This document shows positions 22,251-33,857 of a stretch of 64,000 nt of DNA, piece after piece. Position numbers and translations under genes: made by a program. The notes under the pieces are model-generated. The model was not told the DNA's origin and did not search any database. It saw only the letters and a list, made by a program, of their open reading frames with translations. Source of the stretch: Thelonectria olida (lineage: Eukaryota; Ascomycota; Sordariomycetes; Hypocreales; Nectriaceae); NCBI GenBank assembly GCA_020736575.1, contig JAGPYM010000073.1, positions 1-64,000 on the forward strand. Direction: 5' to 3'. Position 1 is the first letter of the stretch. Every line of letters starts with the position of its first letter.

Positions 22251-23580
22251 ATTTGTTGTATTTTTGAAAGGCTGCAGATTCGGCGTTCCCAGAGATCCAA
22301 GTTCGGGACTCTTGAGGTTCTTGTATTAAAAACCTGTCCAGTTTATGGCTGCCAATGGTTACCCCGTCTGGTTAAGTCCAATCAGCAGGTCATCGACTCG
22401 GCGGATCAAACCAGCTTCCAGTGAAATTTCTTCTAGATCTTGGACAAGAAAACCCGATAAAGTTGTAAAAGCTTGTATGTTTATCTATTTTCAGGCCGAC
22501 ATCTCGGCAATTCAGGGAAATACAGTTCGCGATGATGGATGAATGACAAGACGGCTGAAATCATAGTTTGAATGGGCCCGAAATGAATGCTTAGAACAGG
22601 ATTTGATGAAGTTCTGGGTTCTTAAGCTTTTCTTTATCGGAAGCCGCCCAGTAGCGTTGCAGTGAGCACAATGTACATCCAACAACTCAAATCTCTACGT
22701 CCCTCTCCTCCATGCCCACACGCCACATAGACCCCTCTCATCACGAGAGTAAAAGCGGAGTACAAAAAGTTTGCTCCATGAAGCATTTCCAGCCAAAACA
22801 CTATGCAAATGATTTTGAAGTCGTCAATGAATTCCCAGCCAATTCCAGTGGAGGCACGGGCTATCAACGCCTATGATGGCAGTAGCTTAATCAAGGAGGA
22901 TCACAGTCGGCGCATGGGTCCCAATGGCCCTACCCTGTTGAAATGTGCATATTGTGTTGATTGAAGAAGAAAAAAACTAGCGCTAACCAGCGGAAGCTAC
23001 TGACAAGAAGACCATCCACATCCCAGCCACCAATGAATCGGAATAGCCATTGATCCGTGACAACGGATCTCAACATACCCAGCTGGCTATTTTTCCGGCC
23101 GAAATAGACCGCGGCACCAAATTCGAGCCTTCTCACGTAGAAACACACAATCTTCACATTAACGCACTACCCCAGACGCCGCTACGGCTATTCCAACTTT
23201 CTGACATATTTCCCTCGTTAAGACATCGGTCCAATACAACAAGACCTGGACCACCTGGTGGAAAGAAAGAGAGGTTTTGGATAGCTGGAATCACCCAATG
23301 AAGAGAACGGCAGGCGTGTGACTTGGAACGGTTACTCGGTCGTAGGGGTATATGTACGGCTTAGAATACTGATTTATATAGGAATTCATAAGAAAAGAGT
23401 GACTAAAAGCTATTAGAGTACCCTTCAGTCAGGTCTACAACGCCCCGATCACTCAATTATCAAGTTCATGCCCGACTGGAAGTTTCAGGTTCTCCATCGG
23501 CACCTCCACCCTATTGATCACACCAAGATCGACGAGACTGCGCCTCTTCTGAAGGTATCCCAAGCTGCTGATGGGTTGTG
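22251..23580. other. mostly non-coding; two short hydrophobic minus-strand ORFs
   Basis: ORFs at 22634-22867 and 22930-23157 on the minus strand are hydrophobic (IICIVFWLEMLHGANFLYSA; LLVSSFRWLALVFFFF). They resemble membrane-protein exons but cannot be joined or assigned. Otherwise nothing is recognised. Confidence 0.3.
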
Positions 23581-24145
23581 TGACCCCATAAAGTCATTGT
23601 GGGCAAAGGTTTTGCTCCAGGGTCTCATCTCGCTGTAGATGGGAGGATAATTCGTTATACGGGCAAATCAAACGAGACAACAGTCGGCAAAGGCAAGCCG
23701 ACTCTCCTAGGGTTCAAGATCTGGATTACCGCTCATAATTTGCTTATTTATCTAGTAGCTATGGCACATCGACGATGCAAAAAACGGTGCCGTCGGCATT
23801 GAACTCCTCCCGACGAAGTTATCCATACGAGATCAGGGAGTGCGAGCAGGCAGCCAACACAGAGGCCGGGCCAAGGACGCAGGAAAGAAGCCGGCCACAG
23901 AAGACAAACCTATCGCCTTGAAACCGACACAAAGAATTGGTGCTGCCGTAGCAAATCTACTGCCAAAAGCGACATATCACGTCCTTGTGAATAATCTCTT
24001 CTCGTCGCCGGCTCTCTTCCGCAGCCTCCGCAAGGAACTGGTCCTCAAGCGAAGAAATTGTGCCGCTCACACGAGGTCGAGCCGGGTCCCCTGGGATATC
24101 AGACAATGCTTGAACTGCTCGATCAACCCTAACAGCCATCTGTAA
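23580..24145 (+). pseudogene. piggyBac-like transposase relic
   Basis: A plus-strand frame carries HLAVDGRIIRYTGKSNET followed by GKPTLLGFKIWITAHN. This is the conserved Asp-containing core of piggyBac-type (DDE_Tnp_1_7) transposases. After a frame break, LVNNLFSSPALFRSLR at about 23965-24035 corresponds to the next conserved block (VDNLFTS...LF..LR). Stops and at least one frameshift separate the blocks, and no termini were identified. An inactive remnant. Confidence 0.65.
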
Positions 24146-24571
24146 ATGAACTCTTCTTAGAGTTCCTTTAAAATCACATACAAACTGAAAATGCGCTATT
24201 GCCCATCAATACCTACTGCGACATCATCCAACTCTCATGCTACAATGAGCAAGAGAAACTTGGCGGATCGTAACTCTTTCTCACAACGCAGCTCGCGCCC
24301 TCGGTCCACCATCCCAACTCCACCACCGCCGGTGTCATATCGGCCGCGTTCAACCAGGGTATCAAAGAACGGCCAGAGCTGCCAATCGACATCACGGCCA
24401 AGCAATCTAACCGGGCAGAAGCATAGGCTTCGCCGTTCAAGGTATACACAGTTGCAGCTCAACAGAAAGGTGGGCGATTCAAGGACGCTAACACAGCAAG
24501 GAGATGCTTCTTGGGTTTTTACAAACCGTCCGATTTCGGTGTCAACGACTAGTTCGGGTCCTTGGTCTAAG

Positions 24572-25122
24572 TCAGACCACCCATTTACGGATTGGATTGG
24601 ATTTTATTTCGCCCGGAGGGAAGTCCCTATAGTGGGCTCTGTCGTTCCGTAGGATGACCTGCAGCGACCGAAGGAGGAGCTGGTCCTGGCCCTGATAACT
24701 CTTGTTGTTAGACTCTGCAGCTAGCCTCCCGAGAGGCACAGTTCTGGCTCGCTTCGACGGCGGCGATGACGGCGGCATTGATGGCATCAGGCCCTTCCGT
24801 TTCAGCAACGGGCCCGATGGCAGCTGGCCAGTGCAGCCGAGGAACTTATGCCACCGGCGACTAACCTGCCCGAAGACCTCGAGAGACTCAGGGGTTAGGC
24901 GCTTGAGCACGTCGATAGTAATGCCGTAGTTAGCTGCCGTCTGGCCCGTATGAGAGGCAGCCAGGTCATCTGGGGCCTTGTAGCGCTCAGCATCGTCATC
25001 ACCACCACCATCCTCAAAGTCAGTTTTCGCAGCGCCCCGCTCACGGGCATGCCTCTTGCTGATGGCAATAGCGATATGCCGCCAGTCCTGGAGTGTGATC
25101 TTCCGGCCCATATAGTGCTGGG
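24572..25122 (-). pseudogene. telomere-linked RecQ-like helicase C-terminal fragment, cut by a solo LTR
   Basis: The minus-strand frame begins at the LTR boundary with HYMGRKITLQDWRHIAIAIS, then an acidic stretch and HTGQTAANYGITIDVLKRLT followed by FGQVSRRWHKFLG. This order matches the region downstream of the helicase core in fungal telomere-linked RecQ-like proteins, from family knowledge. The ATPase core itself is missing and the tail is Pro/Ser-rich. The solo LTR at 25123 interrupts the frame. Such fragments are often scattered in subtelomeric or accessory regions. Confidence 0.55.
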
Positions 25123-25265
25123 TGTTGGAAGTCACGGGTGTTAGACGATCAAGTCGGTGGCAGAGCCCTAGAATATTCTACGGCTACCCATACCTATATA
25201 TAGATGGTGGCCCTTCCACCTCTCACTTGTATGAATTAAGCAATCTGAATCTTCTCATTTCAACA
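25123..25265. repeat. 143-bp solo LTR (tgttggaa...ttcaaca)
   Basis: Begins TGTTGGAAGTCACGGGTG and ends CTCATTTCAACA, with a TATATATAG box inside. It is nearly identical to the 143-bp repeat at 38564-38706. Flanking 5-mers (ctggg and gtctg) differ, so the original target duplication is gone, perhaps through recombination between two LTRs in different copies. It separates the RecQ-like fragment from a LINE relic. Confidence 0.8.
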
Positions 25266-26318
25266 GTCTGCGACACGGAAAGGAATAGGGCAGACGAGGT
25301 GGTGGCCAGATATTCCATCACGATTGGTTCAAGTGACGATCAGAACACATATACGGGAGAACTGGAAGCAATAGCGATGGCGCTTAGATGTATGCTGGAT
25401 GGACTCCATCACTGACATTTGACCGTCATGACGAGTAACCGATCAGCACTGGAAGTGATCGCGCAGCCGCGACAGCAGTCGGGCCAATGTACCGTTCGGG
25501 AGATCCACAAGCACGCCGAACGACTCAAGAAGAACAGCAACATCGTCAAGATGCTGTAGGTACCGTCTAGAGACAAAGACTTCGTCATTGGCAGCGAGGC
25601 AAAGGCAGAAGCTCAAAGAGCCGCACGCGAGGGACGTACACTCGAGAAACCAGCATATCAGGCCCGTTCCACACGGATAAGACTTGCGACCGCACAGCAG
25701 CGACTGCCGCAAAGGGGAGTCAGACGTGCTCTCCCAGCTTCGCACGGGAATGGCCAGGTCAACAGCTACTTACACAAGATAGGCGCCCCGGAGTCGGACA
25801 TATGTGAATGTGGACAAGCAGTAGAAACGATAGAACATTTCCTATTCCGGTGTACGAAATGGGATACGCAACGAGAAGGCATGCGACAGGTCGGACAAGC
25901 AAAGATGGGAAACCTCTCGTTCTTTTTAGGAGGAAAGGCGGCATCGGATGGCCAAAAATGGACACCTGACCTACGGGCTGTACGAGCGGCGATTAAGTTC
26001 GCCATAGACACGAGGAGACTTGATGCTATTTAAACTAACTATATTTAGCGGCCAAACCTGGCGATACTAACATCAAACAGCCTCAAATTGGCAGACCATG
26101 CTTCGCTGCTGAGGATAGGATGCTGAACACTTGGAGAACTTGGCCTTCAAGCAGGCCTGTCAAGCAACGGCAAACGAGGCGGGACCAATCAGCGGATGAG
26201 GAAGAGTGTGGGACTATTGGGTTATCAGGACTGATCGTTAGAACCGTAAATAGTTTAGCGTCATGCCCCTATGAGGCTTGGTCCTCCCGGGCGTAATAAA
26301 CTTCATTCATTCATTCAT
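25266..26318 (+). mobile_element. degenerate LINE 3' portion (RNase H to tail)
   Basis: Plus-strand frames encode [42 protein letters not shown] and a C-terminus like that of the intact LINEs (RRLDAI). Stops interrupt it: a TAG at about 25557 sits where the intact copies have the Trp of WLPS, a G-to-A change. The 3' end is cgggcgtaataaa followed by a (CATT)n tail to 26318, different from the TATTG tail of the younger copies. An older, diverged Tad-like family; the 5' part is missing. Confidence 0.8.
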
Positions 26319-27173
26319 GCAAAGGCCCACACACACCGGGACCCACACGGCCCCCACACACCGGCGCCTCCTCCGCCTGGACCCCGGCTGTCCACGTAGT
26401 TAGCTTCTTCCAAGTTCATGTATGCATCAGCCGAGAAGACCAGGCTTAGCAGTCTCCCCTGTTTGCCTGCTTCTCAAGTTTCCGGTATTTCTTTTCTTCA
26501 TCCACCGAATCTGCATCTGCTCTAATATCCCTCAGTCTGCCTTTCCTGTAGAGGAACGGCCACATCAGCTAGCTAGCTGAGCAAAGCTCTTTTCTACACA
26601 GCAGCACTTTCGTGGTTTTATGCGAACAGATGTATGACAATCCAAGCCCTAATCTTCTCAATAATGAGAGAGATTTACCGGTCATCCGGAGGTTCCATCG
26701 ATGGATAAACTGGACTGTGAGCTGCGGGCAGGTGTGGCCTAGACCTATCAAGTATTAGATCCGAATACTAACGGAGAGTCAGTGACTTGTCAAAAGGCGA
26801 GGGAGGGGTAGAAACCAGTAGGGCAATACACAGTCTAATCTATTCACATGAGGGGAACTCGCAGCACAACTTCTCGGGACCCAATGTCGAAGTAAGCATG
26901 TTTCCTCAGAGAGGAGGGAGTTAAACCTAAAACGTTTAGCTTTGGAAGTTGCATCAACCGGTGCAATGACTGTACCATGGGAGACCGCCCGGTTAGGTAT
27001 GTGGCTATCACCCTTTCCTGCACTATAAGAGGAGAGCAGAGAATAGGGCATTCTCCTCTTTGCAATCATCCAACTTGCACCGCCAATCTCTCGTGCTGTG
27101 CACTTCACAACCATAACTTGCCCCTTTGAACGTCATAACGAAACTTTTGTTGTCAAACTACTGATTTACAATC
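26319..27173. other. intergenic, upstream region of the P450 gene
   Basis: No gene recognised. A CACCGG-rich stretch lies at 26325-26375. A TATA-like actataag at 27026-27033, about 140 bp before the P450 ATG, is a candidate promoter element; a CT-rich leader is not obvious. Confidence 0.4.
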
Positions 27174-28881
27174 ATGGCTATCGCGAGTAGTCACACGCTG
27201 GTCGTGCTCATCGCTGTGGTACGGCCCTAGCGTAATCCAACTGTCTCCGTATTGACGATTAGATGTTATATAGGCAGTGATTATTTGCGTCGCAAATGCG
27301 CTGTACAACGTTTTCCTCCACCCATTGTGCAAGTTTCCCGGTCCGCTCCTCTGTCGGGCTACTCCATTCTACCGTCACTTCAAGTTCTTGTCGGGAGTAC
27401 TTCAGTTTAACATCAAATCCTGGCATGACACCTACGGCCCTGTTGTACGAATTTCGCCCAACGAGCTATCCTTCATCAGCCCGCAAGCATGGAGAGATAT
27501 CTACTTGCCCCTGACCGACCCCAACGGACCCGCAGAGATGGAGAAGTATGACAAGTATTATCGTTTTGCAGGGCCTGGTACCCCAGACACCCTCGTTACT
27601 GTGAGCAAGAAGGTTCATGGTCCATTTCGACGTCAGATCAACCTAGCATTCTCCGAACGAGCTTTGCGCATGCAGGAACCTACTTATCACCATTATACGA
27701 ATCTTCTCATACGGAAACTGCATGTGGATTCTAAGTGTGGGACACAACTGGTTAATTTGTGCGAGTTGTTCAATTACTATACATTCGATATGATCGGCAA
27801 CCTTGGAATTGGGTCTGACTTTGGCGGTCTGGAGCACTCGACGTACCACCCATGGGTTAAAGCGATGACGCACCATGTCAAGGAGATGGCATTCATACAG
27901 ACGCTAACGTACTTGGGGTTCTCAAAGCTTGTTCAAATGATCACGAGTAGTTCTCTTCTCAAAGGAAAGGTAGAGTACGAGCAGCTGACGAAAGAAAAAT
28001 TACTGTCTCGCATGAGTCGCGCGGAAGAAAGGGCCGATCTAGTTGAACCTTTCCTCAAGCTGAAGGAACCTCTGGTATGGCTTTTACTCTCTCTTTCCAG
28101 ATAATAGGCTGACTGGCATGGGATTAGACCTTTGACGAGCTATTGGCAAATGTGCATATTCTGATCATAGCAGGTTCAGAGAGCAGCGCCAGTGTCTTAA
28201 CCGTCACTGTCTCTCTATTCGCTGATAACCCAGAGGTTCTGCGAAAGGCAACAGACGAGGTTCGATCGACGTTTCAAAATGAGGATGAAATTACGATGGT
28301 ATCCGCCAACAAGCTGCATTATCTCTTTGCATGCCTCAATGAGTCTCTACGACGCTTCCCTCCAAGCCCGGTAGGGTTGCCAAGAGTTACTCCTCCAGGG
28401 GGGGCAACTATTTGTGGGTATGAAGTGCCGGAAAATGTAAGCACCGGAGAGAATGTTACTACTTTGTGTGTTTTGGATACTGACGGAGACAGGCGGTTGT
28501 TGCAGTCTCCCAATGGGCTGCGTATCACAGCGCAGAGAACTTTACCGATCCTATGGGATATCACCCAGAGCGTCATTTGAAAGATCCCAGATTCGCTCAG
28601 GATCACCTGGATGCGCTGCAGCCTTTTGGCCTTGGTCATAGGAGCTGTCCCGGTCGAACGTAGGTCATTTCGCTCCCTGTGCCTGTTTGTTTCATTACTC
28701 AGTTCATTCTAGCCTTAGTTTTGCTGAGACACGCCTGGCGCTGGCGAGGATTCTTTGGAATTTCGATATCGAGAGCACGCCTAGCTGCAGGGACTGGATT
28801 GGCAAACAAAAAGCGTACATCTTGTGGGATAAGCAGGAATTTTGGGCATATTTGAAGCCTGTTCGAGAGGTAGCAATATGA
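27174..28881 (+). CDS. cytochrome P450 monooxygenase, CYP65/TRI11-like
   Basis: Five exons (27174-27218, 27274-28074, 28128-28436, 28493-28659, 28713-28881) give 496 residues. All four introns are 53-56 nt with GT...AG ends and keep the frame. An N-terminal membrane anchor spans residues about 7-22, followed by a Pro-rich hinge (FLHPLCKFPGP). The oxygen-binding helix has AGSESS (about 298), the ExxR is ESLR (about 354), and the heme loop is FGLGHRSCPGR with Cys near 437. The C-terminus ends AYLKPVREVAI. Closest in style to isotrichodermin C-15 hydroxylase-type P450s, which act in secondary metabolism. No backbone synthase is visible in the window, so substrate is unknown. The gene looks intact. 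Confidence 0.87.
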
Positions 28882-31800
28882 GCCCAGTCGAGCTTGTGGG
28901 GCCTTGGATGCAACGCTGGAGAAGGAGTTGGGGGCCACGACGACCGAAGTCATGGGAACCAAGTGCAAATACGGTTCAGTTTGTCCTATCAGCCAATACT
29001 TGTTTCGCCAATGCGATATTAATTCAATGGACATAGCTCGATTGGTCACACTGGGTCATCGCCCGAGGGCAAATGTGGTTTTTGTTGGCATCTCTTTTGG
29101 CTGAGGGCATCTCACCTGTACGTTGTCCCTGCATACCCCTCCTCTCCTTGGGGGATGACGGTTACGAAGATGGACGGGCAAACGGATTGCACAAAAGACA
29201 GCACACTATAAGAGCTTGATATAAATAATTAGGCGTCTTAAACTTCAGAACCACACTTAAAGCGTTTAGTCATTTGTGTCAGGCTCTTATCGTGTGCTGC
29301 CTCTTTGCAACCCACCTGGCGGGGTAGGCAGGTTCATTGAGCCTAATGTACGTTGGCGGACCCTGTGACGAGAGGCGTGCCAACTCGACGGTATAGTGCC
29401 AATGACGACAGCCTTCGACCACGTAAGCGACTTCGATTGGAGAGACAATGTCGCATTAGATTGTTAGCGAGCGTCTTCCTGGGACCAACGCGAACTCCCT
29501 GTCGACTGTCGTGCAAAGCTTCGGTTCGTTGGAGGGAGAAACCCCACCTTCCTCCACCGTACCTCTCACCCGTACCAGTCGTGAGAATAGTCGTCTACTA
29601 GGTCCGAGTCGGCGAAGTCTCCCAGCTTGATACGAAACTCACCTAACGCTTTCTGTCATCATATTCCAGTTCGAGTAGTGACGTCGAGTTACATGCTTGC
29701 TACCCTCACGTCCTTCCGAGCATCCCAAAGAATGTCCTTTAGCGGTTGATCCAGTCCCAGTTCCAGCCTCTTCCGCCCGGCACCATTCTGGAAACTCTGC
29801 CTCCTCAGTCTATTAATCCATGGAATTAACGGCTGATGGTATGGCGCAAAACCTTGCCCCTCAAGTTAAAGAAAGTCATCTTCATCGTCAGTCACGTCCG
29901 TTTTAGACCAAACCAATTTGTTGTATCTGTGTCGTATTAAAGATGGAGGTAGACCGGTTCGGCGGCGAGTCTCATACCTGCGCGCTTGCTCAAGAAGGCG
30001 AGGCCAGCCCTTGATGGCCATACATATGTGTCGGGCTTGAATGAAATCGACACTCTCCTCCGCATCAACCCACCTAGCTTGAACGTCATGAACATAGAAT
30101 TAGACATTGATCGGCACCCAGCTTAGTTGAACGGAGCTGAGATCGATACAAATAACTGCAGCCTCAGAGTATTCATCTCCAACTGAGGATAGGAAGTGTT
30201 AGTATCCCTAGACTCTAATTGATTAGTAAGATAGGAGTTGTCCTACAAGACGATATACTATCCATGGCCCAGATTCCGGGTCCGGTTCTGAGGTCAAGTA
30301 CTTTATGAGGATTACTTAAGGGCGCAAAATAAAGTTTGCCTTCATAGATATGCACACTCGCGTCCTTGCTCGGGTTGGTCGTTTGGCATCAGGTACCTCC
30401 CTTCCTTGAACCTTGGTATTGCCTGTTGTTCTCGAATATATAGTCTCGGACACTCGACAATAGGGAGATTAAGGTTGTGGAGATAGGATCCGATTTATAG
30501 CTATCGTCGATATTGGGGTCTGCCTCAATTATATTCTGGGCCTCGATCGGTATTTGCTGCTGCTATTGTTGTTGCTCTGTCGGGAACGGGAAATTGGGGG
30601 CTTGGCCGTCCATTTCGGTGGGACCGCTTTGTTTGTGTCAAATTTCCGGCCCGATCACATAACAGCGTCATAATAGCTCACAGCCGTAGTAGCTTTCGCC
30701 CCTTTTGAGGACATCAAGGTCATCCTTCTAGAGACTTCCAAGGGCCACTTTGCAATAGTCATAATAGCTGCCAACTGCGTGTTTAAGGACCTTCCTTTTC
30801 CCTCTAGAATAGCTGAAAATCAAGTTTGACAGTTTCTATCGCAGGTGCGGATACGACAGGCTGTGGAGAGATATTATGAGTTATTTAAACATCACCTGCC
30901 GCATTCGCACTTATGTGGTACGACGCTGCCATAGACTTCCCGACTGACGTTAAATTCGGGTTGACACATCACGTCCGTGATTAAGAGATCTGGCAGCTTA
31001 GGGGTTTCGCAATCGGTTGGGTGAGGACTGTAGAGGCACTTGTCGTCAGGAATGAGAGGAGATGAGCGCTGGAGATAACATTCCTATAACCGGTCTAAAT
31101 GCCTCAACGCATTTTCCGGGGTTCTCAACATACCAGCTAAATTTACTATGCATCCCGCGCTTCTGAGCATTGCAATCTGTTGGCTCCATCCAAGTCATCT
31201 GAATGGCACTGGTCCTCTACAATGTGTGGACAACGAGAGCAGCCGTCTCTCCCTGAGGCCAGCTGAAAGTTGTCTATCACTACCTTGATACCATTCGTTG
31301 TAGCAAGAGAAAGACATGAGTGGCTTGACAAAGATGGCCTCCATTTTGTAATGTTGACACGATTGCACTCATCTCTACGGATTATAGGTTGAGAAAATAA
31401 AATCAGTTCATTTTTCAGCCACAGGCTGCCACGGGCCGCACTGCGGTAGTCCTTTGGTACAGCATGTACAGGTGTACCGCGAGAATCAACCGCAAACGCC
31501 GCGCGTGACTCTGTGCTTTGGCTAGGGATAGTAATCTACCTAACCCGACCGGCTGCCCGGCTTGTGGCAAAGCAATGGTCTGTGAATCTCAACCAATTAA
31601 CGCCAGGTTACGTGGAGTCTTGGGCTTCGTTCTTCGTAGACCCATTTAGCATCCAGTCCGACTAGCCTATCCAGGACTGGGGGTGACGGGCAATCCCTAT
31701 GAATTCCCTACATATAGCATCATGGTCAGAGTTACAAGCATTGCCTAGCGTGAAAAGCATTACTTCCCTTACCATCTAACCCGCATTCGGAAGTATCGAT

Positions 31801-33600
31801 AATCTCACGGGGCCTAGGCGCTAGTCTCCCCGTTAGCGACCACCACCTAGACCGGGGGAGGGTCGTCGGTAGTGCGTTCCGGTTGAGCATATACCGGCAG
31901 ATCATGCAAATCTCCCCTAGAACTATTCCGAGGAGACACCGCATGGGCCATATATTGTTGGACCACAGCGGTTATGGTTTGGTTTGGGAGAAAGTGTCTT
32001 GGTCCTTCGACGGTCAGTCCGCTTCGAGCACGCCGCCCCCAGTGACGTTTGTTGTAGGGGGCCTCGGGAATTGGATACATAAGGTGTAGATCGCAGGTGC
32101 AGGGCATTATGCGGAGAGGTTAGGTTGAGGCTTTGACCGCTCTTCAAAAGCCTGTTTGTACGAGAAGGGGGGGCGCTTTCTCACCGTTCCACCCCGCTCG
32201 GACACTACCCACCATGTTGGCCTCTAGAGACTTTTTCAGTTAGGGAGGGACGGGAGAGAACAAAAGGAAGGACATCGTGCTAGAATAGGGGCGTACATTG
32301 CGAAGGCAAAACAAGGATCTCGGAGTCAACACCGACCCCGCACACAGCTCTTCGCAGCCCAGCCACAATAAATTTCATACAGCTTTAAAATAAAAACCTT
32401 TACTACAAAGAGGCCAAGTTAACGCCAACATTAGGCTCACTCCGCCAGCAAGTTTTATGTATGGAGATTGGAGATCGCTCCCCCGATCAGCGTATAGCGC
32501 AAGAGAAGGGTCCTTCGTCAAGGCACGGAAGCCCCAGAAGCCAGATACCGAATATGACGGCAATCCCGGACGGGCAGTACAGCTCTCGGGAAAGCTTACG
32601 ATAGCTCGCCCAGAAAAGCCGGCTGCCGATGTGAGCACATCAGCTAGACCCCAGGAAAAGCCGATAAAACGATAAGAAAGGCAGGGCTGGAAATGTGGGT
32701 ATGTTTTGAAAACCGCCCCCCAGCTTGAGCCTTCCCCTCTCCCCCATGTCTAATGGCGCGTCCGGACTAGCTGGTTTCCAGATAAGGGGGAAAGACCTGT
32801 TGCGACCAGGGCTGGAAGAGGGTGCTATTGGGTTCGACCATTTCCTCGGGACTGGTAGATAAGACAATTAGGATTGGATACAGCGCACCGCACAAAAGAA
32901 CAAAGAATTACACGGCGCCCGGAGCATACCCGCCTTCCGCTCTTCCCCGCGTTTATCCAATCCCTGCAACTTCCTCCCCGTCACCGTTCCATTTGCTTTT
33001 CGGAACCCACTTTTGGAGTCCTCGGTGCCCGCAGGGTGCATGAGTGAGGTGGCGAGAAGTGACCAGTAAACCACCCACGCCAATAGGACGCACACGCGCA
33101 GACAATTCCTCTGAACAGTCTCGGCCCTCATCCCTGTGTTTACCTCATCTCTCTCCCGTTTGTCCGGTCTCTCCGCTGCCTCCCATGACGGCAGAACACA
33201 AAATGATGGGTTGGTCAAAGCTAATTTTAGGAGGTCGGGGTGGCGGTAGCGGTGACAGCCAAGTGGTACCATTGCCCGGCATTTGGAGGTCGTGCGTCAT
33301 ACTCTGTTTCCAGTAACAGATGGCGGGGCCTAGCCCAGGCCCGTGGGATTGGGATTCCCAATGGTCTGGAACGAATGATAATGAAACGGCATTCTGAGGG
33401 ATGTAGATGTGTGTGTGGGTTTGCGTACCCCCTGTGCTAGTTGCAGCCTAGCGTTTCAGCCCGTGCACAATTATGGCCTCAATTGTCATTCCATTGTCCT
33501 TGACCGACCTTCCGTTTTCTTCTCTTTAGGGCTGCCGGCTCTTCGCAATTACCGTGCCAAAAAGGTTAATCTGGTAGTCAGTCGACGATAGTTATGTCGA
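28882..33600. other. 4.7-kb gene-poor region
   Basis: Only short, mutually overlapping ORFs occur on both strands, and none has a recognisable domain. At 29404-29456 there is a patch about 83 percent identical to 34063-34116 in the methyltransferase leader. I saw no transposon termini, rRNA or tRNA. A decayed gene, a non-coding RNA or regulatory DNA cannot be excluded. Confidence 0.45.
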
Positions 33601-33611
33601 TCTTAGTTGGC

Positions 33612-33617
<6 letters not shown>

Positions 33618-33644
<27 letters not shown>
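33618..33644. repeat. poly-T tract of about 27 bases
   Basis: A nearly pure run of T followed by gggtttggtttggccc. It could be the fossil tail of a retroposed sequence on the minus strand, but no LINE body adjoins it. Confidence 0.6.
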
Positions 33645-33857
33645 GGGTTTGGTTTGGCCCTAAACGCCGCCATCTCTCAACCTCTCACTAAAATCGGAGA
33701 AGGATGAATTAATTTCCTTGCAGCCGCTTAATGCAGCCCTTATTATATCGGCATGCTAAGGGGGCATTTGTCGGATGATTGTCCTCTTTTGCTTCTTACA
33801 AGACGACTCCTTACAGGCCAGTAAGGTCGGGCGGAAAACTTGCAGCCAGTGGCGGAC

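Noticed and set aside
26779..27114. 111-codon minus-strand ORF upstream of the P450
   Set aside because: No recognisable motif, and it overlaps the probable P450 promoter; two frames are open there by chance.
32160..33340. Suspicion of an organelle-derived or foreign insert
   Set aside because: The base composition and odd ORFs caught the eye, but no rRNA, tRNA or organelle gene could be recognised, so there is no support.
33618..33644. Poly-T as the tail of a LINE insertion
   Set aside because: LINE tails in this window are TATTG, TG or CATT repeats, and no LINE body adjoins the tract.
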